NCBI GenBank assembly: GCA_964640305.1
Contig: CAZXFF010000020.1
Location: forward strand, 1 to 30,253
Direction of reading: 5' to 3'
DNA from: Coprenecus sp964640305
GTDB lineage: Bacteria > Bacteroidota > Bacteroidia > Bacteroidales > UBA932
DNA length: 30,253 nt
In this document: one piece after another, positions 8,786-16,286 of the stretch
Numbering within the stretch: position 1 is the stretch's first letter
How the letters are laid out: each line of letters starts with the position of its first letter
Made by a program: the position numbers and the translations under genes
Notes under the pieces: generated by a model
The model's input: only the letters and a program-made list of their open reading frames with translations
What the model was told of the DNA's origin: nothing
Database searches by the model: none

Positions 8786-8815
8786 TTGATTCATTTTCAA
8801 ATTTTGCTATCTTTG
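8786..8815 (+). promoter_or_regulatory. Bacteroidetes-type promoter for the carAB-hdr-sulP operon
   Basis: TTG (8786-8788), a 19-base spacer and TATCTTTG (8808-8815) match the Bacteroidetes promoter consensus closely. The carA ATG begins 10 bases after the -7 box, leaving a 5' leader of only a few bases. This is the only good promoter I find on the + strand upstream of the nine-gene run ending at 21115. Confidence 0.75.
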
Positions 8816-8825
8816 CAAGTTAGAT

Positions 8826-9902
8826 ATGAAAGAAGCAACATTACATCTTGGAAACAGTCTTAAGCTACAAGGCTATTCCTTCGGTTACGACGGTTTCGCT
8901 GACGGAGAGGTGGTTTTCAATACTGCTATGGTCGGCTATCCCGAATCGCTTACAGACCCCTCCTATTCGGGTCAGATTCTATGTGTAACATACCCTCTGA
9001 TAGGTAACTACGGTGTGCCTGAAGATAAGGTCGATGGCAACCTGTCCCTTAATTTTGAATCTGAAAAGATTCACGTAAGGGGACTGATCATTTCGGACTA
9101 TTCGTTCAACTACAGCCATTGGAGTGCTGTCAGAAGTCTGGATGCATGGCTTAAGGAACAGAAAGTTCCGGGTATTTTCGGCGTTGATACAAGATATGTC
9201 ACCCAACTGCTCAGGGATAAGGGATCAATGTTGGGATGCATTGCCCCGGCCGGATATGAAGTTCCGGAAAGGTTCTATGATCCGGGACTGGAGAATCAGG
9301 TGGCTATTGTCAGCTGCAAGGATATTATCCGTTACGGCAATCCGGACGGTAAGAAAGTCATACTCCTTGATTGCGGGGTGAAACACAATATAATCCGTTG
9401 TCTCCTTCGTGCCGGGGCCGGTAATATTGACCTGATCCGGGTTCCATGGGACTATGACTTCAATACCCTTGAATACGACGGTCTGTTCATATCCAACGGT
9501 CCAGGGAATCCTGAGTTCTGCGGTAAAGCAGTAGAAAACATACGCAAGGCCATGTCTGCGGGTAAACCGATATTCGGGATATGCATGGGAAACCAGCTTC
9601 TGGCAAAAGCGGGAGGTGCATCTACTTTCAAACTCAAATTCGGGCACCGGAGCCATAACCAGCCAGTACGTCTTGTGGGTACTGACAAGTGCTATGTTAC
9701 TTCACAGAATCATGGGTATGCCGTGGATGGCAATACACTTGGGGCGGACTGGGAGCCTTTCTTTGTCAATATGAATGACGGAACCAATGAAGGTATCAGG
9801 CACAGGAGCGGCCGCTTCTTTTCCGTCCAGTTCCACCCTGAAGCGTCCAGCGGGCCTACAGATACAGAATTCCTTTTCAACAATTTCATAAAAATGCTTT
9901 AA
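8826..9902 (+). CDS. carA: Carbamoyl-phosphate synthase small (glutaminase) subunit
   Basis: CarA hydrolyses glutamine and channels ammonia to CarB for carbamoyl phosphate (pyrimidine and arginine synthesis). The 358 residues comprise the N-terminal CPSase small-subunit domain (GEVVFNTAMVGYPESLTDP, YPLIGNYGVPED) and a class-I glutamine amidotransferase domain from about 175. The catalytic triad is visible: Cys253 in GICMGNQ, His337 and Glu339 in QFHPEA. Where most families have His after CxG (CLGHQ), this one has Asn (CMGNQ), which I believe is usual in Bacteroidetes. The body (GHRSHNQP, TSQNHGYAV, NDGTNEGI) resembles the glutaminase part of eukaryotic CAD. It is the first gene after a strong promoter, and carB follows after five bases. 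Confidence 0.95.
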   Translation: MKEATLHLGNSLKLQGYSFGYDGFADGEVVFNTAMVGYPESLTDPSYSGQILCVTYPLIGNYGVPEDKVDGNLSLNFESEKIHVRGLIISDYSFNYSHWSAVRSLDAWLKEQKVPGIFGVDTRYVTQLLRDKGSMLGCIAPAGYEVPERFYDPGLENQVAIVSCKDIIRYGNPDGKKVILLDCGVKHNIIRCLLRAGAGNIDLIRVPWDYDFNTLEYDGLFISNGPGNPEFCGKAVENIRKAMSAGKPIFGICMGNQLLAKAGGASTFKLKFGHRSHNQPVRLVGTDKCYVTSQNHGYAVDGNTLGADWEPFFVNMNDGTNEGIRHRSGRFFSVQFHPEASSGPTDTEFLFNNFIKML

Positions 9903-9907
9903 CGGTC

Positions 9908-12900
9908 ATGATTGATACATCGATAAAGAAAGTCCTGCTTTTAGGTTCGGGCGCACTGAAAATAGGTGAAGCCGGAGAGTTCGACTATTCAGGGTCACAA
10001 GCTCTGAAAGCGATGAGGGAAGAAGGTATTGAAACAGTACTTATCAATCCCAACATCGCCACGGTGCAGACATCGGAAGGAATCGCTGACAAGATATATT
10101 TCCTACCGGTTACCCCATTTTTCGTTGAAGAGGTCATAAAAAAGGAAAAGCCTCAGGGAATCCTTCTGGCTTTCGGAGGACAGACCGCACTGAACTGCGG
10201 TGTGGCACTTTACAGGGCAGGTATCCTGGAAAAGTATTCGCTCAAGGTTCTTGGAACCCCCGTGCAGGCTATCATGGATACGGAGGACAGGGAACTTTTC
10301 GTGAAAAAACTGGATGAGATCAATGTCAAATCCATAAAGAGCCATGCCGTTGAAAACATCGAAGATGCGGTGGTCGCAGCAGAGAATCTGGGTTATCCTG
10401 TCATTCTTAGGGCGGCATATGCATTAGGCGGTTTGGGCAGTGGTTTCTGCGATAATGAAGAAGAACTCAGAAGGTTGGGTGAGAAGGCTTTCTCATATTC
10501 ACCTCAAGTATTGGTGGAGAAATCCCTGAAGGGATGGAAAGAAATCGAATACGAAGTGGTAAGGGACAGGTTCGACAATTGTATAACTGTCTGCAACATG
10601 GAAAACTTCGACCCTCTGGGTATACACACCGGGGAAAGTATAGTCGTTGCACCTTCCCAGACCCTTACCAACCATGAGTATAATCTTCTGAGGGAACTCT
10701 CAATTAAGATTGTACGCCACGTGGGCATTGTCGGGGAATGTAATGTGCAATATGCCTTTGACCCCAATTCCGAAGATTACAGGGTGATTGAGGTCAATGC
10801 AAGGCTGAGCCGTTCTTCTGCACTTGCTTCCAAGGCAACCGGATATCCCCTAGCCTTTGTGGCTGCCAAACTTGGGTTGGGCTACGGACTTTTTGAACTG
10901 AAAAATTCCATTACGAAGACGACTCCTGCATATTTTGAACCTGCACTTGACTATGTTGTCTGCAAGATACCGCGTTGGGACCTTTCCAAGTTCCATGGTG
11001 TTTCAAGGGAAATCGGCAGCAGCATGAAGAGTGTCGGAGAAGTGATGGCTATCGGGCGTACCTTCGAAGAGGCTTTACAGAAAGGATTGAGGATGATAGG
11101 TCAGGGTGCGCATGGCTTCACGGGCAACAAGGAGATTACAATCGAAGACATAGACAAAGCTTTGAGGGAACCTACGGATAACCGTATCTTCGTAATAGCC
11201 AAGGCTCTCATCAAAGGATATTCAGTGGATAAAATCCATGAACTCACCAAGATAGACAGGTGGTTCCTGGACAAGCTGGTGAGTATCGTGGATACTGCAA
11301 ACGAACTTGCCGCCCTTGACTCTCTGGAGGAAATCAGCAAGGAACTCCTTCTGAAAGCCAAACGCAAGGGATTCTCCGATTTCCAGATAGGACGGCATGT
11401 CCTGAAAGACAGGGTGGACACTGATGAGATGGTAATAAAGGTAAGGAAATACAGGAAAGCCCTTGGGGTTCTCCCCGTTGTCAAGCAGATCGACACTTTG
11501 GCAGCTGAATTCCCTGCAAAGACGAATTACCTGTATCTCACATATAACGGTTGTGTTTCCGATATAGATTACGAGCAGGACGGACGTTCCATAATAGTCC
11601 TTGGATCCGGCGCCTACCGTATCGGAAGTTCCGTTGAGTTTGACTGGTGTAGTGTCAACGCTCTCCAGACCATCCGGGACAGAGGCTGGCGGGGTGTTAT
11701 GATAAACTATAATCCTGAGACAGTCTCTACAGACTACGATATGTGTGACCGTCTGTATTTCGATGAACTGACATATGAGAGGGTACTTGACATATGTGAT
11801 CTCGAATCACCCTATGGGGTTGTGATTTCAGTGGGCGGTCAGATACCGAACAATCTTGCAACCAGACTTGATTCTGCAAAAGTCCCTATTCTGGGAACTT
11901 CTGCAGACAGTATTGACAATGCTGAAGACCGTCACAGGTTTTCAGCTATGCTTGATACCTTGGATATAGACCAGCCCAGATGGAGGGAACTGACATCCAT
12001 GGATGACATACACAAGTTCGTTGAGGACGTCGGATTCCCTGTCCTAGTACGTCCTTCATACGTCCTTTCAGGTGCGGCCATGAATGTCTGCTCGAATTCC
12101 AACGAATTGGAGCAATTCTTGAAGTTGGCTGCGAATGTGTCTAAGAAACATCCTGTTGTGGTGACAGAGTTTATTGAACATGCAAAGGAGATTGAGTTCG
12201 ATGCTGTTGCTGATCATGGTACAGTAATAGCATATGCCATCTCTGAACATATTGAGTTTGCAGGTGTCCATTCAGGGGATGCTACGATACAGTTCCCTCC
12301 TCAGAAGCTGTATGTGGAAACAGCCAGAAGGATCAAGAAGATTTCCAGGAAGATTGCGGAAGCCCTTAATATTTCGGGCCCTTTCAATATCCAGTTCCTG
12401 GCCAAAGAGAATGATATCAAGGTGATAGAGTGCAACCTGAGGGCATCCCGCAGTTTCCCTTTCGTATCGAAGGTGCTTAAGATAAACCTTATCGAGCTCG
12501 CTACCCGAGTCATGATCGGAGAAAAGGTCGAGCATCCTGAAAAGAGTGCGTTCGATCTGGACTATGTAGGTGTGAAAGCGTCCCAGTTCTCATTCTCAAG
12601 ACTTCAGAAAGCAGACCCTGTGCTTGGAGTTGATATGGCGTCGACAGGAGAGGTAGGATGTCTTGGTGATGATACTAATGAGGCGATACTTAAAGCAATG
12701 CTTTCAGTCGGATATACTATACCTGGTAAGAATGTGTTGATTTCTTCAGGAGACGCTAAACAAAAGGCAGAGCTTTTGAAGGCATGCAGACTGCTTGCAG
12801 ATAACGGATATACAATCCATGCTACAGGTGGCAGCCACAAGTTTCTGGTGGATAACGGAGTCCCTTCTACCTTGGTTTACTGGCCTTCGGAAGAAGGAAA

Positions 12901-13132
12901 GAAACCTCAGGCGATGGAGCTGCTGCATGACAGAAAAATCGATATGGTCATAAATATACCTAAAAACCTTACCAGGGAAGAACTTGATAACGGATACAAG
13001 ATCCGCCGTGCAGCTGTGGATTTCAATATACCATTAATTACAAACACCAGGCTTGCATCTGCATTCATCATAGCTTTTTGCAATATGCCACTGGAAAGCA
13101 TTCAGATAAAGTCCTGGGATGAATACAAATAA
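9908..13132 (+). CDS. carB: Carbamoyl-phosphate synthase large subunit
   Basis: CarB combines bicarbonate, ammonia and two ATP into carbamoyl phosphate. At 1074 residues it has the normal length and duplicated plan. The first pre-ATP-grasp and ATP-grasp half begins with LLLGSGALKIGEAGEFDYSG and includes the ARLSRSSALASKATGYPLA segment. An oligomerisation domain follows, then the second half (IIVLGSGAYRIGSSVEFDW; NLRASRSFPF). The C-terminal MGS-like allosteric domain covers about 935-1074 (LLADNGYTIHATGGSHKFL; ITNTRLASAF). Wording such as GEAGEFDYSGSQA and NIATVQTSEG is closer to the eukaryotic CAD type than to the E. coli type. No frameshift is seen. It is coupled to carA and followed 14 bases later by the Hdr-like genes, which are not a normal CarB neighbour. 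Confidence 0.96.
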   Translation: MIDTSIKKVLLLGSGALKIGEAGEFDYSGSQALKAMREEGIETVLINPNIATVQTSEGIADKIYFLPVTPFFVEEVIKKEKPQGILLAFGGQTALNCGVALYRAGILEKYSLKVLGTPVQAIMDTEDRELFVKKLDEINVKSIKSHAVENIEDAVVAAENLGYPVILRAAYALGGLGSGFCDNEEELRRLGEKAFSYSPQVLVEKSLKGWKEIEYEVVRDRFDNCITVCNMENFDPLGIHTGESIVVAPSQTLTNHEYNLLRELSIKIVRHVGIVGECNVQYAFDPNSEDYRVIEVNARLSRSSALASKATGYPLAFVAAKLGLGYGLFELKNSITKTTPAYFEPALDYVVCKIPRWDLSKFHGVSREIGSSMKSVGEVMAIGRTFEEALQKGLRMIGQGAHGFTGNKEITIEDIDKALREPTDNRIFVIAKALIKGYSVDKIHELTKIDRWFLDKLVSIVDTANELAALDSLEEISKELLLKAKRKGFSDFQIGRHVLKDRVDTDEMVIKVRKYRKALGVLPVVKQIDTLAAEFPAKTNYLYLTYNGCVSDIDYEQDGRSIIVLGSGAYRIGSSVEFDWCSVNALQTIRDRGWRGVMINYNPETVSTDYDMCDRLYFDELTYERVLDICDLESPYGVVISVGGQIPNNLATRLDSAKVPILGTSADSIDNAEDRHRFSAMLDTLDIDQPRWRELTSMDDIHKFVEDVGFPVLVRPSYVLSGAAMNVCSNSNELEQFLKLAANVSKKHPVVVTEFIEHAKEIEFDAVADHGTVIAYAISEHIEFAGVHSGDATIQFPPQKLYVETARRIKKISRKIAEALNISGPFNIQFLAKENDIKVIECNLRASRSFPFVSKVLKINLIELATRVMIGEKVEHPEKSAFDLDYVGVKASQFSFSRLQKADPVLGVDMASTGEVGCLGDDTNEAILKAMLSVGYTIPGKNVLISSGDAKQKAELLKACRLLADNGYTIHATGGSHKFLVDNGVPSTLVYWPSEEGKKPQAMELLHDRKIDMVINIPKNLTREELDNGYKIRRAAVDFNIPLITNTRLASAFIIAFCNMPLESIQIKSWDEYK

Positions 13133-13146
13133 TACCTGGAACCTTT

Positions 13147-13842
13147 ATGGGTAAGATATATGAAAGACTCATGTCCGACTTCCGTCTCAAGGAAGGACTG
13201 AAGGCCTGTATCAATTGCGGTACATGCACAGCGGTGTGTCCGGCTGCAGAGTTTTACAGATATAATCCTAAGAATATCGTAAACATCATCCAGTCACAGG
13301 ATGACAATGAAATAATCAAGCTCCTCAAAAGCGATACGATATGGTATTGCGGAGAGTGTATGTCCTGTGTTACACGATGTCCAAGGACAAATGCACCGGG
13401 ATTGGTAATCATTGCCTTGCGCAGTCTTTCCGTAGAGCTTGGCTACTTTGTGGAGTCGGAAAAAGGCAGACAGCAGTATGCCCTTGCAAAGGTGCTTTGC
13501 GGCAATATACTGAATTACGGATATTGCGTGCATCCTGAGACATTCAAGTATGAAAGCCATCCGGAATACGGTACTGTAGGCAAATGGATTCAGGACCATC
13601 TGCAGGATGTCTATGACCGTGTCGGTGCAAATTATGCGAAAGCCGGTCCAGGGCCGTTGCGCAGGATAGCAGATGAATCTTTAGAGGATCTGCAAAGGAT
13701 ATTCGATGTTACCGGAGGCTCTGAAAGAGTCGGGATGATACGCAGTCTTTCCATGGAGAAGGCAAAGGAAATGGGTATGACGGAAGAAGAGTATTTCGAC
13801 AATGTTTTCAATTATACAGATGAATGCCATTTAAACAGATAG
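13147..13842 (+). CDS. HdrC-like 2[4Fe-4S] protein (heterodisulfide reductase subunit C / Qmo-type)
   Basis: This 231-residue soluble protein has two CxxCxxCxxxCP motifs: Cys21/24/27/31 (CINCGTCTAVCP) and Cys68/71/74/78 (CGECMSCVTRCP). These bind two [4Fe-4S] clusters, as in HdrC, the subunit that passes electrons between flavoprotein HdrA and the cysteine-rich HdrB. The C-terminal ~130 residues (HPETFKYESHPEYGTVGKW, MGMTEEEYFDNV) are longer than in classical methanogen HdrC and probably contact partners. It starts 14 bases after carB and ends three bases before the HdrB-like gene. Together with the next four genes it forms an apparent electron-transfer complex. The true substrate is unknown; classical CoM-S-S-CoB chemistry is not expected in a Bacteroidete. 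Confidence 0.85.
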   Translation: MGKIYERLMSDFRLKEGLKACINCGTCTAVCPAAEFYRYNPKNIVNIIQSQDDNEIIKLLKSDTIWYCGECMSCVTRCPRTNAPGLVIIALRSLSVELGYFVESEKGRQQYALAKVLCGNILNYGYCVHPETFKYESHPEYGTVGKWIQDHLQDVYDRVGANYAKAGPGPLRRIADESLEDLQRIFDVTGGSERVGMIRSLSMEKAKEMGMTEEEYFDNVFNYTDECHLNR

Positions 13843-13845
13843 AAG

Positions 13846-14919
13846 ATGAATTACGAGGGTAAAAAGAACATATGGCAGGAATTCCAGAAGGAGATACCGG
13901 ATGACAGGTATTTCTATGCCCGGAGTTGTATACGTCAGAACTTCAACCCCGGAGCAGAACAGACATTTCTGGATATTGTGCGGAACCGTTTCGGAAAGGA
14001 TTTTTACGAAGATGCGCTTCATACTACCTGTGGAGGGATAGCATATCACTGCGATACGACTCCTGAGGAAACTTCTATGACAATCATTGCACGTCAGTTC
14101 TCTTTGATGAATCAGGCCGGATATGAGAATTTTGTGGTCTCGTGCGTGACATCTTTCGGTCTGCATACAGAAATCCTCAATACCTGGGAAGAGCATCCTG
14201 AAATCGAAGAGAAGATCCACGATATGCTCTGGAAAGCATGCAGGCGGGAATTCGTAAAGCCAAGATTCCTTGTGCACGCCAGTGACATAATGTACAAATA
14301 CCGTTTTCTCATATCGGAGCAGGCAAAATACCCTTTAGTCAATGTCAAGACGGGGGAACCGCTCAGAGTCGTGGAGCATATAGGGTGTCATTATTCAAAG
14401 ATGTTCCCTTCAAAATCCGTGGGAGGAGCCGAATATCCTTGCGTACTTTCCGGTCTGATAGAGGCTTTGGGTGGAAGCATCGTGGATTATCCGGAGAGGA
14501 GGCATTGCTGTGGTTTCGGTTTCAGGCAATATCTTGTGAAGGCAAACCGTGGCTATTCGCTTACCAATTCATACAAGAAGTTTGAATCCATGGCCCCTTT
14601 CAAACCTGATTTCATAATTACCAATTGCCCGGGTTGCAACTATTTCCTGGACAGATGGCAGTATGTCATTGCCGAGACTTCCGGAAAAACTTACGGTGAC
14701 ATGCCAGGATATGGAATCCCTGTGCTTTCCTTTGAAGAGGTTGCTGCTCTTGTCATGGGATATGACCCCTGGACCATAGGTCTGCAGATGCATCAGGTCG
14801 CAGTTGAGCCGTTGCTTGACAAACTTGGAGTAAAATATGATCCTTCTGCAAAATACAAAGGATTGGGAGGAAAAGACCTCGGTCAGCCGGAAATACCCAA
14901 TAATATCAGAATATTTTAG
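13846..14919 (+). CDS. HdrB-like CCG-domain protein
   Basis: HdrB subunits hold non-cubane [4Fe-4S] clusters in CCG domains and act on disulfides. This 357-residue protein has an intact C-terminal CCG domain: Cys181 (EHIGCHYSK), Cys221-Cys222 (RHCCGFGF) and Cys261/Cys264 (NCPGCNY). The N-terminal CCG domain is degenerate: Cys28 (ARSCIRQ), a single Cys62 in TCGGIAYHCD instead of CC, Cys69, and Cys100 (VVSCVTSFG) in place of CxxC. It is longer than typical HdrB (about 300 aa), with extra sequence between the domains and a C-terminal tail (GGKDLGQPEIPNN). One intact plus one degraded CCG site suggests one catalytic cluster and one altered site. It sits between HdrC- and HdrA-like genes. Confidence 0.82.
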   Translation: MNYEGKKNIWQEFQKEIPDDRYFYARSCIRQNFNPGAEQTFLDIVRNRFGKDFYEDALHTTCGGIAYHCDTTPEETSMTIIARQFSLMNQAGYENFVVSCVTSFGLHTEILNTWEEHPEIEEKIHDMLWKACRREFVKPRFLVHASDIMYKYRFLISEQAKYPLVNVKTGEPLRVVEHIGCHYSKMFPSKSVGGAEYPCVLSGLIEALGGSIVDYPERRHCCGFGFRQYLVKANRGYSLTNSYKKFESMAPFKPDFIITNCPGCNYFLDRWQYVIAETSGKTYGDMPGYGIPVLSFEEVAALVMGYDPWTIGLQMHQVAVEPLLDKLGVKYDPSAKYKGLGGKDLGQPEIPNNIRIF

Positions 14920-14935
14920 TTAATATCAATATTTT

Positions 14936-15964
14936 ATGATGTCTGAATTAAAGAAGAATGTAGTTGTCGTGGGGGGAGGTCCGGCAGGGATAGAGGCATC
15001 CAGGATGCTGGACGGAATGGGTTATACAACCTTCCTTATCGAGAGGGACTCATGTCTTGGCGGTCATCTTGCCAAGTGGGACAGACTGTTTCCTTCTGGA
15101 ATATGTGCAAAGGAAGTTGTGGAAGGGATGACTTCAGATATGAGAGGTGTAAAATGGTTTACGGATACGGAGGTACTTCAGGCCAATGTACTGGAGAACG
15201 GATATAACGTAATATTGTCCAACGGTATGTCTGTCCATGCGGATGCCATCCTGCTTACGACCGGGTTTTCAATGTTCAGGGCAGAGAAAAAGGAGGAATA
15301 CGGCTACGGTATATATGACAGGGTAATTACTTCAGCAGATCTGGAAGCATATTTTTCGGGGACTGCAAACAAGGCAATAGCATCTCCGTCCAGGATAGGC
15401 TTTGTGCATTGTGTCGGCTCCAGGGATGAAAAGGTAGGTAACCGTTACTGCTCCAAGGTATGCTGTGCTACAGCCGTAAAACAGGCATGTGAAATCAAGG
15501 AAATGTTTCCCGAGGCATCTGTATATTGTTTCTACATGGATTTGAGGATGTTCGGACGAGGATATGAGGATATGTATCTGGAAGCACAGAAAAAATACGG
15601 TATATTCTTCATAAGGGGCAGGGTATCTGAGGTGTCCGAAAACATTGACGGCAGTCTGTTCGTCAAGGCTGAAGATACACTTGCCGGCAAACCCCTCAGA
15701 ATAACACTTGACCTCCTTGTGCTGATGTCGGGAATGACCGGAAACAGGAATGCCGATTCTCTGGTGAAGATGCTCTCTCTGACCAATTACCATGACGGCT
15801 TCCTGAACCCTGCGGATCCATTCCTGAATTCCCAGGCCTCCTCCCGGAAGGGGATTTTCTTTGCAGGGGCATGTACTGGTCCCAAGACCGTCCCGGAGAC
15901 ACTTGCCGAAGCCAGGGCGGCAGCAGTAAATATCAATGAATATCTCAAAAACATCCATGATTGA
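14936..15964 (+). CDS. HdrA/QmoA-like FAD-binding Fe-S oxidoreductase subunit
   Basis: This 342-residue flavoprotein has an N-terminal Rossmann FAD motif (VVVVGGGPAGIEAS, 9-22), CLGGHLAKWDRLFPSGIC (40-57), and the HdrA signature HCVGSRD...YCSKVCCATAVKQAC (Cys159, 172, 176, 177, 185). A GRGYEDMYLEAQ segment and a second nucleotide-binding region near the C-terminus (GIFFAGACTGPKTVPETLAEARAAA split across 314-338) follow. It lacks the N-terminal Cys-rich insert and C-terminal ferredoxin domains of methanogen HdrA (about 650 aa), so it is closer in size to QmoA and to the HdrA of sulfur-oxidising Hdr-like complexes. The FPSGIC segment keeps one cysteine where canonical HdrA has two. Two ATGs in a row (14936, 14939) leave the start uncertain by one codon. 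The next gene overlaps by eight bases. Confidence 0.83.
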   Translation: MMSELKKNVVVVGGGPAGIEASRMLDGMGYTTFLIERDSCLGGHLAKWDRLFPSGICAKEVVEGMTSDMRGVKWFTDTEVLQANVLENGYNVILSNGMSVHADAILLTTGFSMFRAEKKEEYGYGIYDRVITSADLEAYFSGTANKAIASPSRIGFVHCVGSRDEKVGNRYCSKVCCATAVKQACEIKEMFPEASVYCFYMDLRMFGRGYEDMYLEAQKKYGIFFIRGRVSEVSENIDGSLFVKAEDTLAGKPLRITLDLLVLMSGMTGNRNADSLVKMLSLTNYHDGFLNPADPFLNSQASSRKGIFFAGACTGPKTVPETLAEARAAAVNINEYLKNIHD

Positions 15965-16286
15965 TTTCGGTTACGGCATATCACCCAGTTCTGCGATAAA
16001 TATCGATAAGGCTGACAGATCCCTGTATGAGGCTGTGTGTGAGGCAGAGCCAGATATCAGAAAATGTATGGCATGCGGATCCTGTGCTGCTACCTGTTCA
16101 TCAGCTCCATACGGAAATATGAATCTGCGGCGAAGCATCCTTTTGCTTAGCAGGGGCAGAAACGAAGAGGCTATTGCCATGATGCGGCACTGTATGCTAT
16201 GCGGCAAATGCATTATTGTATGCCCTCGGGGCATAAATACCAGACATCTGATACTTAGTGTAATTAAAATTGCAAGCAAGAAGTGA
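15957..16286 (+). CDS. Second HdrC-like small 2[4Fe-4S] protein
   Basis: This 109-residue protein consists mainly of two cluster motifs, Cys37/40/43/47 (CMACGSCAATC) and Cys79/82/85/89 (CMLCGKCIIVCP), typical of HdrC-type electron carriers. The start is taken at the ATG at 15957, eight bases inside the HdrA-like gene, because it gives an ATG-on-TGA style overlap and the alternative ATG at 15936 only adds residues encoded deep inside the neighbour. The last bases overlap the next gene in a GTGA junction. It probably bridges the flavoprotein and the membrane HdrD-like fusion. Having two HdrC proteins in one cluster resembles the C1-B1-A-C2-B2 order of sulfur-oxidising Hdr-like operons. Confidence 0.82.
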   Translation: MIDFGYGISPSSAINIDKADRSLYEAVCEAEPDIRKCMACGSCAATCSSAPYGNMNLRRSILLLSRGRNEEAIAMMRHCMLCGKCIIVCPRGINTRHLILSVIKIASKK

